NCBI RefSeq assembly: GCF_014642855.1
Contig: NZ_BMJB01000003.1
Span: 186,001 to 250,000, forward strand
Length of the DNA: 64,000 nucleotides
Direction: 5' to 3'
From: Edaphobacter acidisoli
GTDB lineage: Bacteria > Acidobacteriota > Terriglobia > Terriglobales > Acidobacteriaceae
Position numbers and translations under genes: made by a program. Shown here piece after piece: positions 9,394 to 16,767 of the stretch. Every line of letters begins with the position of its first letter. The stretch's first letter is position 1. Under the pieces are notes generated by a model. The model saw only the letters and a program-made list of their open reading frames with translations. It ran no database searches and was not told the origin of the DNA.

Positions 9394-9735
9394 ATGAAGG
9401 CTGCGATTATGGTGGGCTGGACATTGCGAAGCTGGTCTTTCAGGTACATGGAGCTGAAAGGAACGGTCGCTAGGTTCTGCGGCGAAAGTTGAGACGGAGC
9501 GAACTGATTCCGAACTGGAGCCTTGCAGGTGGACATCGGGGCTAGCGGGAGTGCCCTCACTGGACTCGCGTGTTGAGTGGACGAGGGGCACACGGCCCGT
9601 CTGATGGTTCCGCTGTGTCAAATCCACCTGAATTCCCCAAAAGAACGACGCCAACGATGCTGAAGGATCTGCCACCGCTGAGCGGTAACCGCATTGATGC
9701 AGGTCTGTTTATCAGAGCAGCTAGTGGATGACTTC
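9394..9735 (+). pseudogene. IS110-family transposase remnant
   Basis: A decayed 5' part of an IS110-type (DEDD) transposase explains most of the 595-base gap 9238-9832. After AGGAGG at 9381-9386, ATG 9394 opens MKAAIMV. A one-base frameshift leads into GLDIAKLVFQVHGAERNGR, then an in-frame stop, then VLRRKLRRSEL. Further fragments follow in shifted frames: GHTARLMVP near 9590, and NDANDAEGSATAER near 9645-9690, the usual IS110 RNase H-like signature region. No terminal repeats were seen, as expected for the family. The right boundary is uncertain. The remnant lies about 100 bases from tRNA-Cys. Confidence 0.8.
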
Positions 9736-9832
9736 GGGAGAGTCACCAAAGCGCATCGGGAAAATCCAGCCACAAAAACGGCCACGTCTACTCAGGCTCG
9801 AAGCTTAATAATCATCTAAGTATTTGATTTGT

Positions 9833-9908
9833 TGGAGCACCGAGAGGGAATTGAACCCTCGAATACTGGTTTTGCAGACCAGCGCGTTAGCCACTTCGCC
9901 ATCGGTGC
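9833..9908 (-). tRNA. tRNA-Cys (GCA)
   Basis: Folds as a full cloverleaf on the minus strand. The acceptor GCACCGA pairs with TCGGTGC, the discriminator is U, and CCA is encoded (9835-9833). The anticodon stem-loop is CTGGTCTGCAAAACCAG with anticodon GCA, and the T-loop GGTTCAATTCC is canonical. It is the only tRNA seen in the window. Confidence 0.97.
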
Positions 9909-9948
9909 TCATCGTTTAAGGCGCCCACCGCAGCCTATGAGACAAGCT

Positions 9949-9981
9949 GCGGGCCTGCCTCTCAACAAGGAGCAGGCCCGC
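9949..9981 (-). terminator. GC-rich hairpin after the peroxiredoxin gene
   Basis: GCGGGCCTGC (9949-9958) and GCAGGCCCGC (9972-9981) form a perfect 10-bp stem with a 13-base loop, 16 bases past the peroxiredoxin stop codon. There is no good U-run, so it may stabilise the 3' end rather than terminate strictly. Confidence 0.5.
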
Positions 9982-9997
9982 GATGTTTGTATTCTAC

Positions 9998-10654
9998 CTA
10001 CTTCGGCTGCGCAGCGGTACGGATATACGGCTTCACCGTCTTGAAGCCCGGGAAGAGCTTCGCTGCATCCTCATTCGATACCGCGCCTGAGATGATGATC
10101 TCGTCGCCCGGGTTCCAGTTCGCCGGCGTCGACACCTTGTGCTTCGCCGTCAACTGCACCGAGTCCACCGCGCGCAGAATCTCGTTGAAGTTCCTGCCCG
10201 TGCTCATCGGATAGATCAGTTGCAGCTTGATCTGCTTGTCCGGCCCAATGACAAACACTGTGCGCACAGCCGCATTGTTCGCAGGCGTGCGGCCCTCCGA
10301 CGTGTTGCCTGAATCAGCAGGCAACATGTCATAAAGCTTCGCCACCTTCAACTCCGGATCACCGATCAGCGGATACTTCACCTGGTGCCCCGTGACGTCC
10401 TCGATGTCCTTCGCCCACTTCGAGTGGCTGTCCACCGGGTCCACGCTCAGACCTAGAATCTTGACACCACGCTTCTTGAATTCAGGCTCGAGACCAGCCA
10501 TCGTGCCCAACTCAGTCGTGCAGACCGGCGTAAAGTCCTTCGGATGCGAGAACAGAACAGCCCAGCCGTCACCAATCCACTCATGAAAATGAATTGGCCC
10601 CTGGGTTGTTTCGGCAGTGAAATCAGGTGCTACATCGTTTATGCGCAATGACAT
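9998..10654 (-). CDS. 1-Cys peroxiredoxin (Prx6/AhpC-TSA family)
   Basis: A 218-residue thiol peroxidase that reduces H2O2 and organic or lipid hydroperoxides. The peroxidatic C45 lies in the canonical PxxxTxxC motif (DFTPVCTTE). The Prx6 group is shown by MSLRINDVAPDF at the N-terminus, the RVVFVIGPD-like segment (RTVFVIGPDKQIKL), and the long C-terminal arm (ILRAVDSVQLT; VSTPANWNPGDE). No resolving Cys is present. AGGAAG precedes the ATG. The 200 bases upstream encode a Cys-rich mini-ORF followed by a terminator on the same strand, suggesting attenuation control. Confidence 0.95.
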   Translation of the reverse strand: MSLRINDVAPDFTAETTQGPIHFHEWIGDGWAVLFSHPKDFTPVCTTELGTMAGLEPEFKKRGVKILGLSVDPVDSHSKWAKDIEDVTGHQVKYPLIGDPELKVAKLYDMLPADSGNTSEGRTPANNAAVRTVFVIGPDKQIKLQLIYPMSTGRNFNEILRAVDSVQLTAKHKVSTPANWNPGDEIIISGAVSNEDAAKLFPGFKTVKPYIRTAAQPK

Positions 10655-10714
10655 ATTCAGCTTCCTCTTTCCTTATAGTTTTGGATCGGTTTGAAAAACG
10701 TGAGTCGCGTAAAA

Positions 10715-10744
10715 AACCCACCCTGCTCATTGTCCGGGTGGGTT
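10715..10744 (-). terminator. Intrinsic terminator between Cys-rich leader ORF and peroxiredoxin
   Basis: On the minus strand AACCCACCC (10744-10736) and GGGTGGGTT (10723-10715) form a perfect 9-bp stem with a 12-base loop, followed by a run of T (six T in all). It lies 23 bases after the stop of the 28-codon mini-ORF and 60 bases before the peroxiredoxin ATG, with no other gene to terminate. That is the layout of a transcription attenuator. Confidence 0.8.
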
Positions 10745-10767
10745 CTGTGCTGCCTTGAATCGAGCTG

Positions 10768-10854
10768 TTACTTACGACGATTCAGCTGGACGCACGCCCA
10801 CATTCTGCTACAGCAACAGCAGGTCATCAGGTCCGTGTTCAGAATCGTCGTCAT
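10768..10854 (-). CDS. Cys-rich leader peptide, putative attenuator of the peroxiredoxin gene
   Basis: A 28-codon ORF. It begins MTTILNTDLMT, then has four consecutive Cys codons (TGC TGT TGC TGT, codons 12-15), then SRMWACVQLNRRK with a fifth Cys at codon 21, then TAA. TATAAA lies 9 bases before the ATG with no Shine-Dalgarno, so the transcript may be leaderless. A terminator begins 23 bases after the stop, and the 1-Cys peroxiredoxin gene follows. The layout resembles amino-acid-sensing leaders: ribosome stalling at the Cys run would report Cys or Cys-tRNA supply. GTGGG in codons 18-19 (10801-10797) could pair with CCCAC of the terminator's left arm. Coding status and function are inferred; I know of no named family. 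Confidence 0.6.
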   Translation of the reverse strand: MTTILNTDLMTCCCCSRMWACVQLNRRK

Positions 10855-10950
10855 GGTTCAATCTTTATACCGCGGCCAGCCCATTCGCTAGCATGGAAGC
10901 AGTTTGCCCCACTTGCGGTGTAACTAAGACCATACGACCCGGGAGCTACG

Positions 10951-11886
10951 ATGTCAAATACACCTGCAGCACCGCGTAAAGCGCACCAAGCCTATGACTA
11001 CTCGCTAGTCGACGTCTTCGCCGAGCAGCCGCTCGCGGGAAACCAACTCGCCATCTTCTCCGATGCGCGCGGCCTCACCACCGAAGAGATGCAGTCGCTA
11101 GCCCGCGAGACCAATCTTAGCGAAACCACCTTTATTCTCCCGCGCGACACCGCTACCGAACGCGAGCATGGCGTCCAAGTCCGTATCTTCACCGTCGCCG
11201 AAGAGCTTCGCTTCGCCGGGCACCCGACCCTCGGCACCGCCTCCTGGCTCCACTGGAACCACCCAACACTCGCGAGCGCATCCGAGATCACACTCGACCT
11301 TCCCATCGGCCCCATCGCCGTCCGCTTCACGCCATCAGGCCTCGACGACTTCGGCATCTTCGGCACCATGCAGCAAAACAACCCTATCTTCGGTGAAGTC
11401 CACGACCGCGTTGCACTCGCCAAAGCACTCGGCCTTTCCATCGACGACCTCGACCCCAACCTCCCCGCACAAACCGTCTCCACCGGAATGCCGTTCTGTA
11501 TCGTGCCGCTCCGCTCACTCGAAGTCGCCGCGCGCCTAGCCATTCCGCAACACACAGCCAGCACCTACCTCGAACGCAGAGACGCAAAGTTCTTCCACTG
11601 CGTCACTCGTGCAGCGACGCAATCCGGAGCCGACTGGCACGCGCGTATGCAGTTCTACAACGGGGAAGATCCTGCCACCGGCTCCGCCTCCGGGTGCTTC
11701 ATCTCCTGGCTCGTTCAGCACAAACTCGCGGCAACCGGCCAACAAGTCATCATCGAACAAGGTGTCGAGATGCGACGCCCCAGTCGCATTCATGCGAGCG
11801 CGACACGTGAGGGTGACAAGGTGACAAAAGTCTTCGTCGGAGGCCGCACCATTCCCGTTGCAAACGGGCGCTTTTTCCTACCGTGA
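10951..11886 (+). CDS. PhzF-family isomerase/epimerase-like protein
   Basis: A 311-residue member of the PhzF/diaminopimelate-epimerase fold. These are cytosolic isomerases; most housekeeping members have no known substrate. Visible motifs are DVFAEQPLAGNQLAI near the N-terminus, the catalytic Glu in ETNLSETTFI, RFAGHPTLGTA, and the C-terminal EDPATGSASGCF with EQGVEMRRPSR. GGGAG sits five bases before the ATG. It is divergent from the Cys-rich leader/peroxiredoxin unit. Phenazine synthesis is unlikely, since no other phz gene is present. Confidence 0.92.
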   Translation: MSNTPAAPRKAHQAYDYSLVDVFAEQPLAGNQLAIFSDARGLTTEEMQSLARETNLSETTFILPRDTATEREHGVQVRIFTVAEELRFAGHPTLGTASWLHWNHPTLASASEITLDLPIGPIAVRFTPSGLDDFGIFGTMQQNNPIFGEVHDRVALAKALGLSIDDLDPNLPAQTVSTGMPFCIVPLRSLEVAARLAIPQHTASTYLERRDAKFFHCVTRAATQSGADWHARMQFYNGEDPATGSASGCFISWLVQHKLAATGQQVIIEQGVEMRRPSRIHASATREGDKVTKVFVGGRTIPVANGRFFLP

Positions 11887-12147
11887 TGCACGCGATTTCA
11901 ACAGATACACATGATGAATCTCTAGTGAATTCGCACTGTTTTCAAACTTCGGTGGATGTGCAAGCTCTAATCTTGTGCATCTTCGCTCGAAATTCGCCGT
12001 TGCCAATTCGCGCAACTCTTCATACTCTTGGCAAGCATCGATGGCAGTACACAATACTTCCATCGGCAATGTACTTTCGCCAGAAGTACTAATGACAACT
12101 TGAGTTGAGAGACGCTCGACTGCCCGCAGTCGCTGCTTCCCGCGCAA
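11878..12147 (-). CDS. Hypothetical small protein (doubtful)
   Basis: A possible 89-residue soluble protein starting at TTG, overlapping the 3' end of phzF by 9 bases in convergent orientation. The middle reads like real protein (VLCTAIDACQEYEELRELATANFERR), but the start is weak, no Shine-Dalgarno is evident and no family was recognised. It may be a fragment or a chance ORF. Confidence 0.25.
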   Translation of the reverse strand: MRGKQRLRAVERLSTQVVISTSGESTLPMEVLCTAIDACQEYEELRELATANFERRCTRLELAHPPKFENSANSLEIHHVYLLKSRASR

Positions 12148-12518
12148 CCCTTTGCTGCCGCATACGCAGTCGAGGCCGGCCCGTTATTACTGCTGCCGCT
12201 CTCACTGTAACCGCGGCAGACCAGTTCTTTTGCGCATCGAAGCAGTGGGCAACCTGCGAACGGCATCACAGCTTCTCTCGCACCCCTCGGGGTTCGGCTG
12301 CCATGTGCGTCTGGACCAGTGGAACTGTTCTTTGCGGAGCAGACGCGAGAGCTTTGTCTCTCCGGCCTGCCGCAGCAGAAGAAGCTCCACTGCGCTCCAA
12401 AGCACTAGCGCCGAGCCTCGCGGGGACAATCTTGAACCCTCACCAGACCGGCTCAAACCGGCCTGGCTTAGCAGCCGCGGTTTAGCTCCAAAGACCCGCA
12501 GAAGAGAGAGAAGAGAAA
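12148..12518. other. Gap with no recognised gene
   Basis: These 371 bases before the receiver gene hold several overlapping short ORFs with no recognisable motif. No tRNA, known riboswitch or insertion sequence was seen. Only the purine-rich GAGAGAGAAGAG before TTG 12519, a plausible ribosome-binding site, can be interpreted. Confidence 0.4.
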
Positions 12519-12962
12519 TTGAGACCCAAGAAGACTATTCTCTGCGTAGACAACAACGAACAGGCACTCTCCGTCCGTACCTTTCTACTTGAAACTCGCG
12601 GCTACCGTGTCATCCCTGCACTCAGCTCGCAGCACGCGCTCGAGGTCGTTGAGCAATCCGTCCCCGGCTCCATCGACCTTCTTCTCTCCGACCTCATCAT
12701 GCCCCAAATGGACGGCAACGAGCTCGTCCGCCGCGCCAAACAACTCCACCCGGGCCTGCCCTCAATGATCGTCTCTGGCACCGTCAACGCCTTCGACCGC
12801 GCCATGCACGCCGACGTCTTCCTGCCCAAGGGCGCGTCCTCAGCCGCAGAGATGATCGAGCGCATCCGCGTCCTCGTCGCCCGTAAGCGCGGCCCAAAGA
12901 AGGCTATTCATCCCACACTCACACAGAAGCCAGAAGCTCATGTCTACGCCACCGCCTCGTAG
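12519..12962 (+). CDS. Stand-alone CheY-like receiver protein
   Basis: A 147-residue single-domain response regulator starting at TTG, with purine-rich GAGAGAGAAGAG upstream. The receiver has ILCVDNNEQ (acidic pocket reduced to one Asp plus Asn), phospho-acceptor D58 (LLLSDLIMPQMDG), the switch Ser in MIVSGT and the Lys in FLPKGAS. A basic tail (VARKRGPKKA) follows with no output domain. No kinase is adjacent. It probably acts by protein interaction with a remote phosphorelay. Confidence 0.88.
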   Translation: MRPKKTILCVDNNEQALSVRTFLLETRGYRVIPALSSQHALEVVEQSVPGSIDLLLSDLIMPQMDGNELVRRAKQLHPGLPSMIVSGTVNAFDRAMHADVFLPKGASSAAEMIERIRVLVARKRGPKKAIHPTLTQKPEAHVYATAS

Positions 12963-13021
12963 AGAGAGGCAGTGGCATATCGCGCTGAAAAATCAATCCC
13001 GATCGGAACCTGCGCCCTGCC

Positions 13022-15343
13022 TCAAGCTTCAACCAGTCCATACTTACGCTGCCACTGCACCTTCAACCGCTCCCATACCGCAGCGCGTTCTCCCTGAGAG
13101 ATAGTCAAATCCACCTGCGAAACGAACCGCTCCGCCTCAGCCTTCGCCAGCTCCAGCACAGCACGATCGCGCAGAAGATTTGCCACCCGAAACTCTGGCA
13201 TCCCCGCCTGTCGCGTTCCAAAAAACTCCCCCGGTCCTCGTAGTTGCAGATCCATCTCCGCCAGCTCAAATCCATTCTGGGTCGACACCATCGCGTTCAG
13301 ACGAGCCTCTGCTTCGTCACTCACCCTCCCGCCGGTCATCAGAATGCAATAGCTCTTCGCCGCACCGCGCCCTACTCTCCCGCGTAACTGATGCATCTGC
13401 GCCAGCCCAAACCGCTCCGCATGTTCAATCACCATCACCGAAGCATTCGGCACATCCACGCCCACTTCAATCACCGTCGTCGCAATCAGCACATCAATCT
13501 CGCCGCGCTGAAACCGCCGCATCACCACATCCTTCTCATCCGCGCTCAATCGTCCATGCAGCAATCCCAGCCGCAACCCGGTCAGCGCCCCGCTACGCAA
13601 CTCCTCATACATCTCCGTCGCCGAACGCAAAGCAGGCTTCGGCGCAAACAGAGCTACTGACTTCGCAGCCTTGGCCCTTCCCTTCTTCCCTTTCCCCTCT
13701 TCCTTCTTCTCCGCTTCCTCTTTCTCGTCCCGCGGAAAATCCAACTCCGGCTGATCATCCCTCGCTCCTTCAATCACCGGGTACACAATATAAGCCTGCC
13801 GCCCCTCCGCAACCTGCTTCTTTACAAACCCCCAAACATCTTCAGCACGTTCCTCTGTCGTCCGCCGCGTAACAATAGGCGTCCGCCCCGGCGGCAGTTC
13901 ATCAATCACGCTCACATCCAGGTCACCATAAAGCGTCATCGCCAGCGTCCGCGGAATCGGCGTCGCCGTCATCACCAGCACATCCGGATCAAGCGCGCCC
14001 GGCTTCTTCATCAACCTGAACCGCTGCTGCACACCAAACCGATGCTGCTCATCGACAATCACCAAACCAAGATTAGCGAAGTCCACCTTGTCCTCAATCA
14101 GCGCATGAGTCCCAATCGCCAGGTCAGTCTCGCCGCGAAAGATCCTTCCCCGCGCCTCGCGCTTCGCTGCATCATCCAGCGACCCCGTCAGCAGCGTCAC
14201 CCTGTACGGCCTTCCCGTCCGCGGCGACACCGCATCCCCCAGCAGCTTCCGCGCCGACAGATAATGCTGCGTCGCCAGAATCTCCGTCGGCGCCATCATC
14301 GCCGCCTGATAGCCATTCTCCATCGCCACCAGCGCCGCCTGCATCGCCACAATCGTCTTGCCCGAACCCACATCGCCCTGCAGCAATCGCCGCATCGGAT
14401 GCGGCCTCCGCATCGCATCTACAATCTCGCCCAATACGCGCTTCTGCGCCGCCGTCGGATGAAACGGCAACACCTGCTTCAACGCATCCCGCACGCCCGG
14501 CCCGGTAGCAAACGCTGTGCCCTCGCGCTCGCGAAGCCGCCGCCGCTTCAGCTCCAATCCCAGCTCAAGATAAAAAAGCTCCTCAAAGATCAGCCGCCGA
14601 TGCCCCGGAGTCCGCGCCCCCATCAACTCAGCCATCGGCGTCCCCGCTTCAGGAAAATGCACCGCCCGCAACGCCGCAAGCCGATCAGGAAATTTCAGAC
14701 GCTCCAACAACCCAGCGGGCAAAGTCTCTAAATTTGCATTTCCATTCCGTAGCGGAGCGGAGGAATCTGCTTTTGCTTCCTCCATATCCTGCAGAATCCC
14801 CCAGATCACCCGCCGCAGCCACTTCGAGCTGAGCTTTGCCCCACGAGTCGTCGTCCCACCCAGCGACTCATACACCGGCACAATCCGCCCCACCTCCAGC
14901 GAAGCAAACTCCGCCTCCGGCCCCGCATGGTCGGGCAGAATCTCAAACTGCGGTTGCAGCATCTTGAACTTCCCCGCGCTCGACCGCGAGGCCTCCAGCC
15001 GCCCATACAGAGCCACCATCTGTCCAGCCTTGAACGTATCGCGCAGATAGCTGCCGTGAAACCAGACACACTTCACCGTGTCCAACCCCTGGCCCACAGT
15101 CATCTCAAACAGCGGCATCCGCTTCGTATACAGCACCACCGACCCGCGCACCTCGCCGATCACCGAAGCCATCGTACCGGCCTGCAGATTCCGTATCGGC
15201 ATCGGATTCAGCCGGTCTTCATACCGAAACGGCAGATGATACAGCAGGTCCTCAACGGTCTCGACGCCGCGCTTAGCCAGCTCCGCCGCAACGCGATCCC
15301 CCACCCGCTTTACATATTTGACCGGTGTAGAAAGTTCAATCAC
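13022..15343 (-). CDS. recG: ATP-dependent DNA helicase RecG
   Basis: A 773-residue branch-migration helicase for stalled forks and recombination intermediates. The N-terminal wedge OB-fold is at about 55-180 (IGEVRGSVVLYTKRMPLFEM). Helicase motifs are Walker A GDVGSGKT (about 323-330), DEQHRFG (from 431), MTATPIPRTLAMT, TTVIEVGVDVPNA and QLRGRVGRG, with a typical C-terminus (GTRQAGMPEFRVANL). Two oddities. A Lys/Glu-rich low-complexity insert lies at about 535-565. Residues about 189-203 are encoded by a 44-base dispersed repeat also found at 15391-15434. The start is GTG with TAGCAT six bases upstream and no Shine-Dalgarno, so the mRNA is probably leaderless. Confidence 0.97.
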   Translation of the reverse strand: MIELSTPVKYVKRVGDRVAAELAKRGVETVEDLLYHLPFRYEDRLNPMPIRNLQAGTMASVIGEVRGSVVLYTKRMPLFEMTVGQGLDTVKCVWFHGSYLRDTFKAGQMVALYGRLEASRSSAGKFKMLQPQFEILPDHAGPEAEFASLEVGRIVPVYESLGGTTTRGAKLSSKWLRRVIWGILQDMEEAKADSSAPLRNGNANLETLPAGLLERLKFPDRLAALRAVHFPEAGTPMAELMGARTPGHRRLIFEELFYLELGLELKRRRLREREGTAFATGPGVRDALKQVLPFHPTAAQKRVLGEIVDAMRRPHPMRRLLQGDVGSGKTIVAMQAALVAMENGYQAAMMAPTEILATQHYLSARKLLGDAVSPRTGRPYRVTLLTGSLDDAAKREARGRIFRGETDLAIGTHALIEDKVDFANLGLVIVDEQHRFGVQQRFRLMKKPGALDPDVLVMTATPIPRTLAMTLYGDLDVSVIDELPPGRTPIVTRRTTEERAEDVWGFVKKQVAEGRQAYIVYPVIEGARDDQPELDFPRDEKEEAEKKEEGKGKKGRAKAAKSVALFAPKPALRSATEMYEELRSGALTGLRLGLLHGRLSADEKDVVMRRFQRGEIDVLIATTVIEVGVDVPNASVMVIEHAERFGLAQMHQLRGRVGRGAAKSYCILMTGGRVSDEAEARLNAMVSTQNGFELAEMDLQLRGPGEFFGTRQAGMPEFRVANLLRDRAVLELAKAEAERFVSQVDLTISQGERAAVWERLKVQWQRKYGLVEA
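14736..14779. repeat. Dispersed 44-base repeat, copy inside recG
   Basis: Runs from GCATTTCCATTCCG to CTGCTTTTGCTTC. It matches 15391-15434 at 41 of 44 positions. It lies in frame within recG, encoding about EEAKADSSAPLRNGN in the linker after the wedge domain. Confidence 0.8.
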
Positions 15344-15349
15344 TCCCCG

Positions 15350-15355
15350 ATGCTA
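15350..15355 (-). promoter_or_regulatory. -10 hexamer TAGCAT of leaderless recG
   Basis: TAGCAT on the minus strand ends six bases before the GTG start of recG. No Shine-Dalgarno exists in the CGGGGA between them in the usual position. Confidence 0.55.
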
Positions 15356-15390
15356 TCAACACCCGAGTCATCTCAAGAAGGTAGCCTTAA

Positions 15391-15434
15391 GCATTTCCAT
15401 TCCGCAGCGCAGCGGAGGAATCTGCTTTTTCTTC
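15391..15434. repeat. Dispersed 44-base repeat, intergenic copy
   Basis: Near-identical to the recG-internal copy (three mismatches), in the same orientation. A weaker relative (GTCATCCTTCCGCGAAGCGG with GACCTGCTTTTGCTTC) lies at 54611-54650. This suggests a genome-wide dispersed family. Confidence 0.8.
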
Positions 15435-15476
15435 AACGGCGGCACAACTTTCTGCGACGCAGAGCAGCACGCGCTC

Positions 15477-15725
15477 TTACACCAGACGCGGCATCTCGGG
15501 TGGCTCATCTGGCGGCTTCGGATTTGGCACGGGGCCGCGTATCTTCAAAAGAAGATACTGAAAACATAGCCAAACGATGTAAGCATTGCTCAAGAGAATG
15601 AACAAGCCAGTCATCGAGACATGCGCATGCCGATGCCAAAGCAACCAGATAAGACAACCTGCATCAATCCCGCCATATACAAAGATGGCAATCGAGAGTC
15701 CAACGATCCATAGCGCTCGTTTCAC
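15477..15725 (-). CDS. Small two-helix membrane protein of unknown function
   Basis: 82 residues. Two hydrophobic helices (about 5-28, VGLSIAIFVYGGIDAGCLIWLLW; about 38-62, GLFILLSNAYIVWLCFQYLLL) are followed by a Pro-rich tail (PVPNPKPPDEPPEMPRLV). No family recognised. It lies between recG and the ABC exporter genes, transcribed away from the latter. The clean hydrophobic pattern supports a real gene. Confidence 0.6.
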   Translation of the reverse strand: MKRALWIVGLSIAIFVYGGIDAGCLIWLLWHRHAHVSMTGLFILLSNAYIVWLCFQYLLLKIRGPVPNPKPPDEPPEMPRLV

Positions 15726-15828
15726 CGGAGAATCCTCTACCTAAGAGATAGCGCTCAGGACGCTGCAACATTGCTATCGATAAACGAACGCCCCGTCAAT
15801 CCCCTGCTAAACTTGAACTAAACATCCC

Positions 15829-16767
15829 ATGCCCATCGTAGAACTGCAACATGTCCGCAAAGCCTACGACACAAAAATTGCCGTAGAAGACCTCTCCTTC
15901 AAGATCGAACCAGGCAGTATGTTCGGCCTGCTCGGTCCCAACGGCTCCGGCAAGACCTCCACCATCCGCATGATGATCGGCATCACCGTGCCCGACTCCG
16001 GCATGGTCTCGCTCTTCGGCCAGCCCTTCACGCGCAAAAGCCTCAACCGTATCGGCTATCTCCCCGAAGAGCGCGGCCTCTACAAGAAGATGAAGGCCAT
16101 CGACCAGCTCATCTTCCTCGCCCAGCTCCACGGCCTCGACGCCGTCACCGCCAGCCGCCGCGCGCACGAGTGGTGCGAGCGCGTCGACATCACCCCAGCC
16201 ATCCACAAGAAGACCGAAGAGCTCTCCAAGGGCATGCAGCAGAAGATCCAGTTCGTCGCTGCCCTCCTCCACGAACCCGAGCTCATCATCATGGACGAGC
16301 CCTTCAGCGGCCTCGACCCCGTCAACGCCACTGTCCTGCAAGACATCCTCGTCGAGCTCCGCAACGCCGGCCGCACCATCCTCTTCTCCACCCACCGCAT
16401 GGACCAGGTCGAAAAGCTCTGCGACAACATCTGCCTCATCCACAACAGCCACCTCATCCTCTCCGGCTCCATGCGCGAAGTGAAATCCCAGTACCCGCGC
16501 AACCGCGTCGACGTCGTCTTTGAAGGTGACAACGGCTTCCTCAACCATCCCTCCATCGAAGACTCCAGACTCTACACCGGCCACGCCGAGATCAAGCTCC
16601 ACTCCATCAACGGCGTACCGCCCGATGCGCAACCGCTCCTCGCCGACGCCGTCAACCGCGGCACCCGCATCATCCGCTTCGAAGTCAAGGAGCCCACCCT
16701 CGAAGAGATCTTCATCGAGAAAGTCACCGCATCAGCCAACAACGGGGGAGGCAAGGTCAATGCATAA
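15829..16767 (+). CDS. ABC exporter ATP-binding subunit (NatA-like)
   Basis: A 312-residue ABC ATPase. Walker A is GLLGPNGSGKT, the signature is ELSKGMQQKIQF, Walker B is LIIMDEPFSGLDP, and the switch His is in ILFSTHRMDQV. A DUF4162-like C-terminal domain (LEEIFIEKVTA) is typical of NatA-type exporters. It overlaps the permease gene by 8 bases, so the two form a complex at the inner membrane. Substrate unknown; Na+ or drug export is typical of the group. Confidence 0.93.
   Translation: MPIVELQHVRKAYDTKIAVEDLSFKIEPGSMFGLLGPNGSGKTSTIRMMIGITVPDSGMVSLFGQPFTRKSLNRIGYLPEERGLYKKMKAIDQLIFLAQLHGLDAVTASRRAHEWCERVDITPAIHKKTEELSKGMQQKIQFVAALLHEPELIIMDEPFSGLDPVNATVLQDILVELRNAGRTILFSTHRMDQVEKLCDNICLIHNSHLILSGSMREVKSQYPRNRVDVVFEGDNGFLNHPSIEDSRLYTGHAEIKLHSINGVPPDAQPLLADAVNRGTRIIRFEVKEPTLEEIFIEKVTASANNGGGKVNA

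Noticed and set aside
12202..12456. 84-codon minus-strand ORF before the receiver gene
   Set aside because: No ribosome site, no motif, and overlapping ORFs of equal quality in other frames.
16520..16759. Upstream extension of the ABC permease frame
   Set aside because: It overlaps the ATPase gene out of frame, is Ser/Pro-rich noise, and a good ATG with Shine-Dalgarno exists at 16760.
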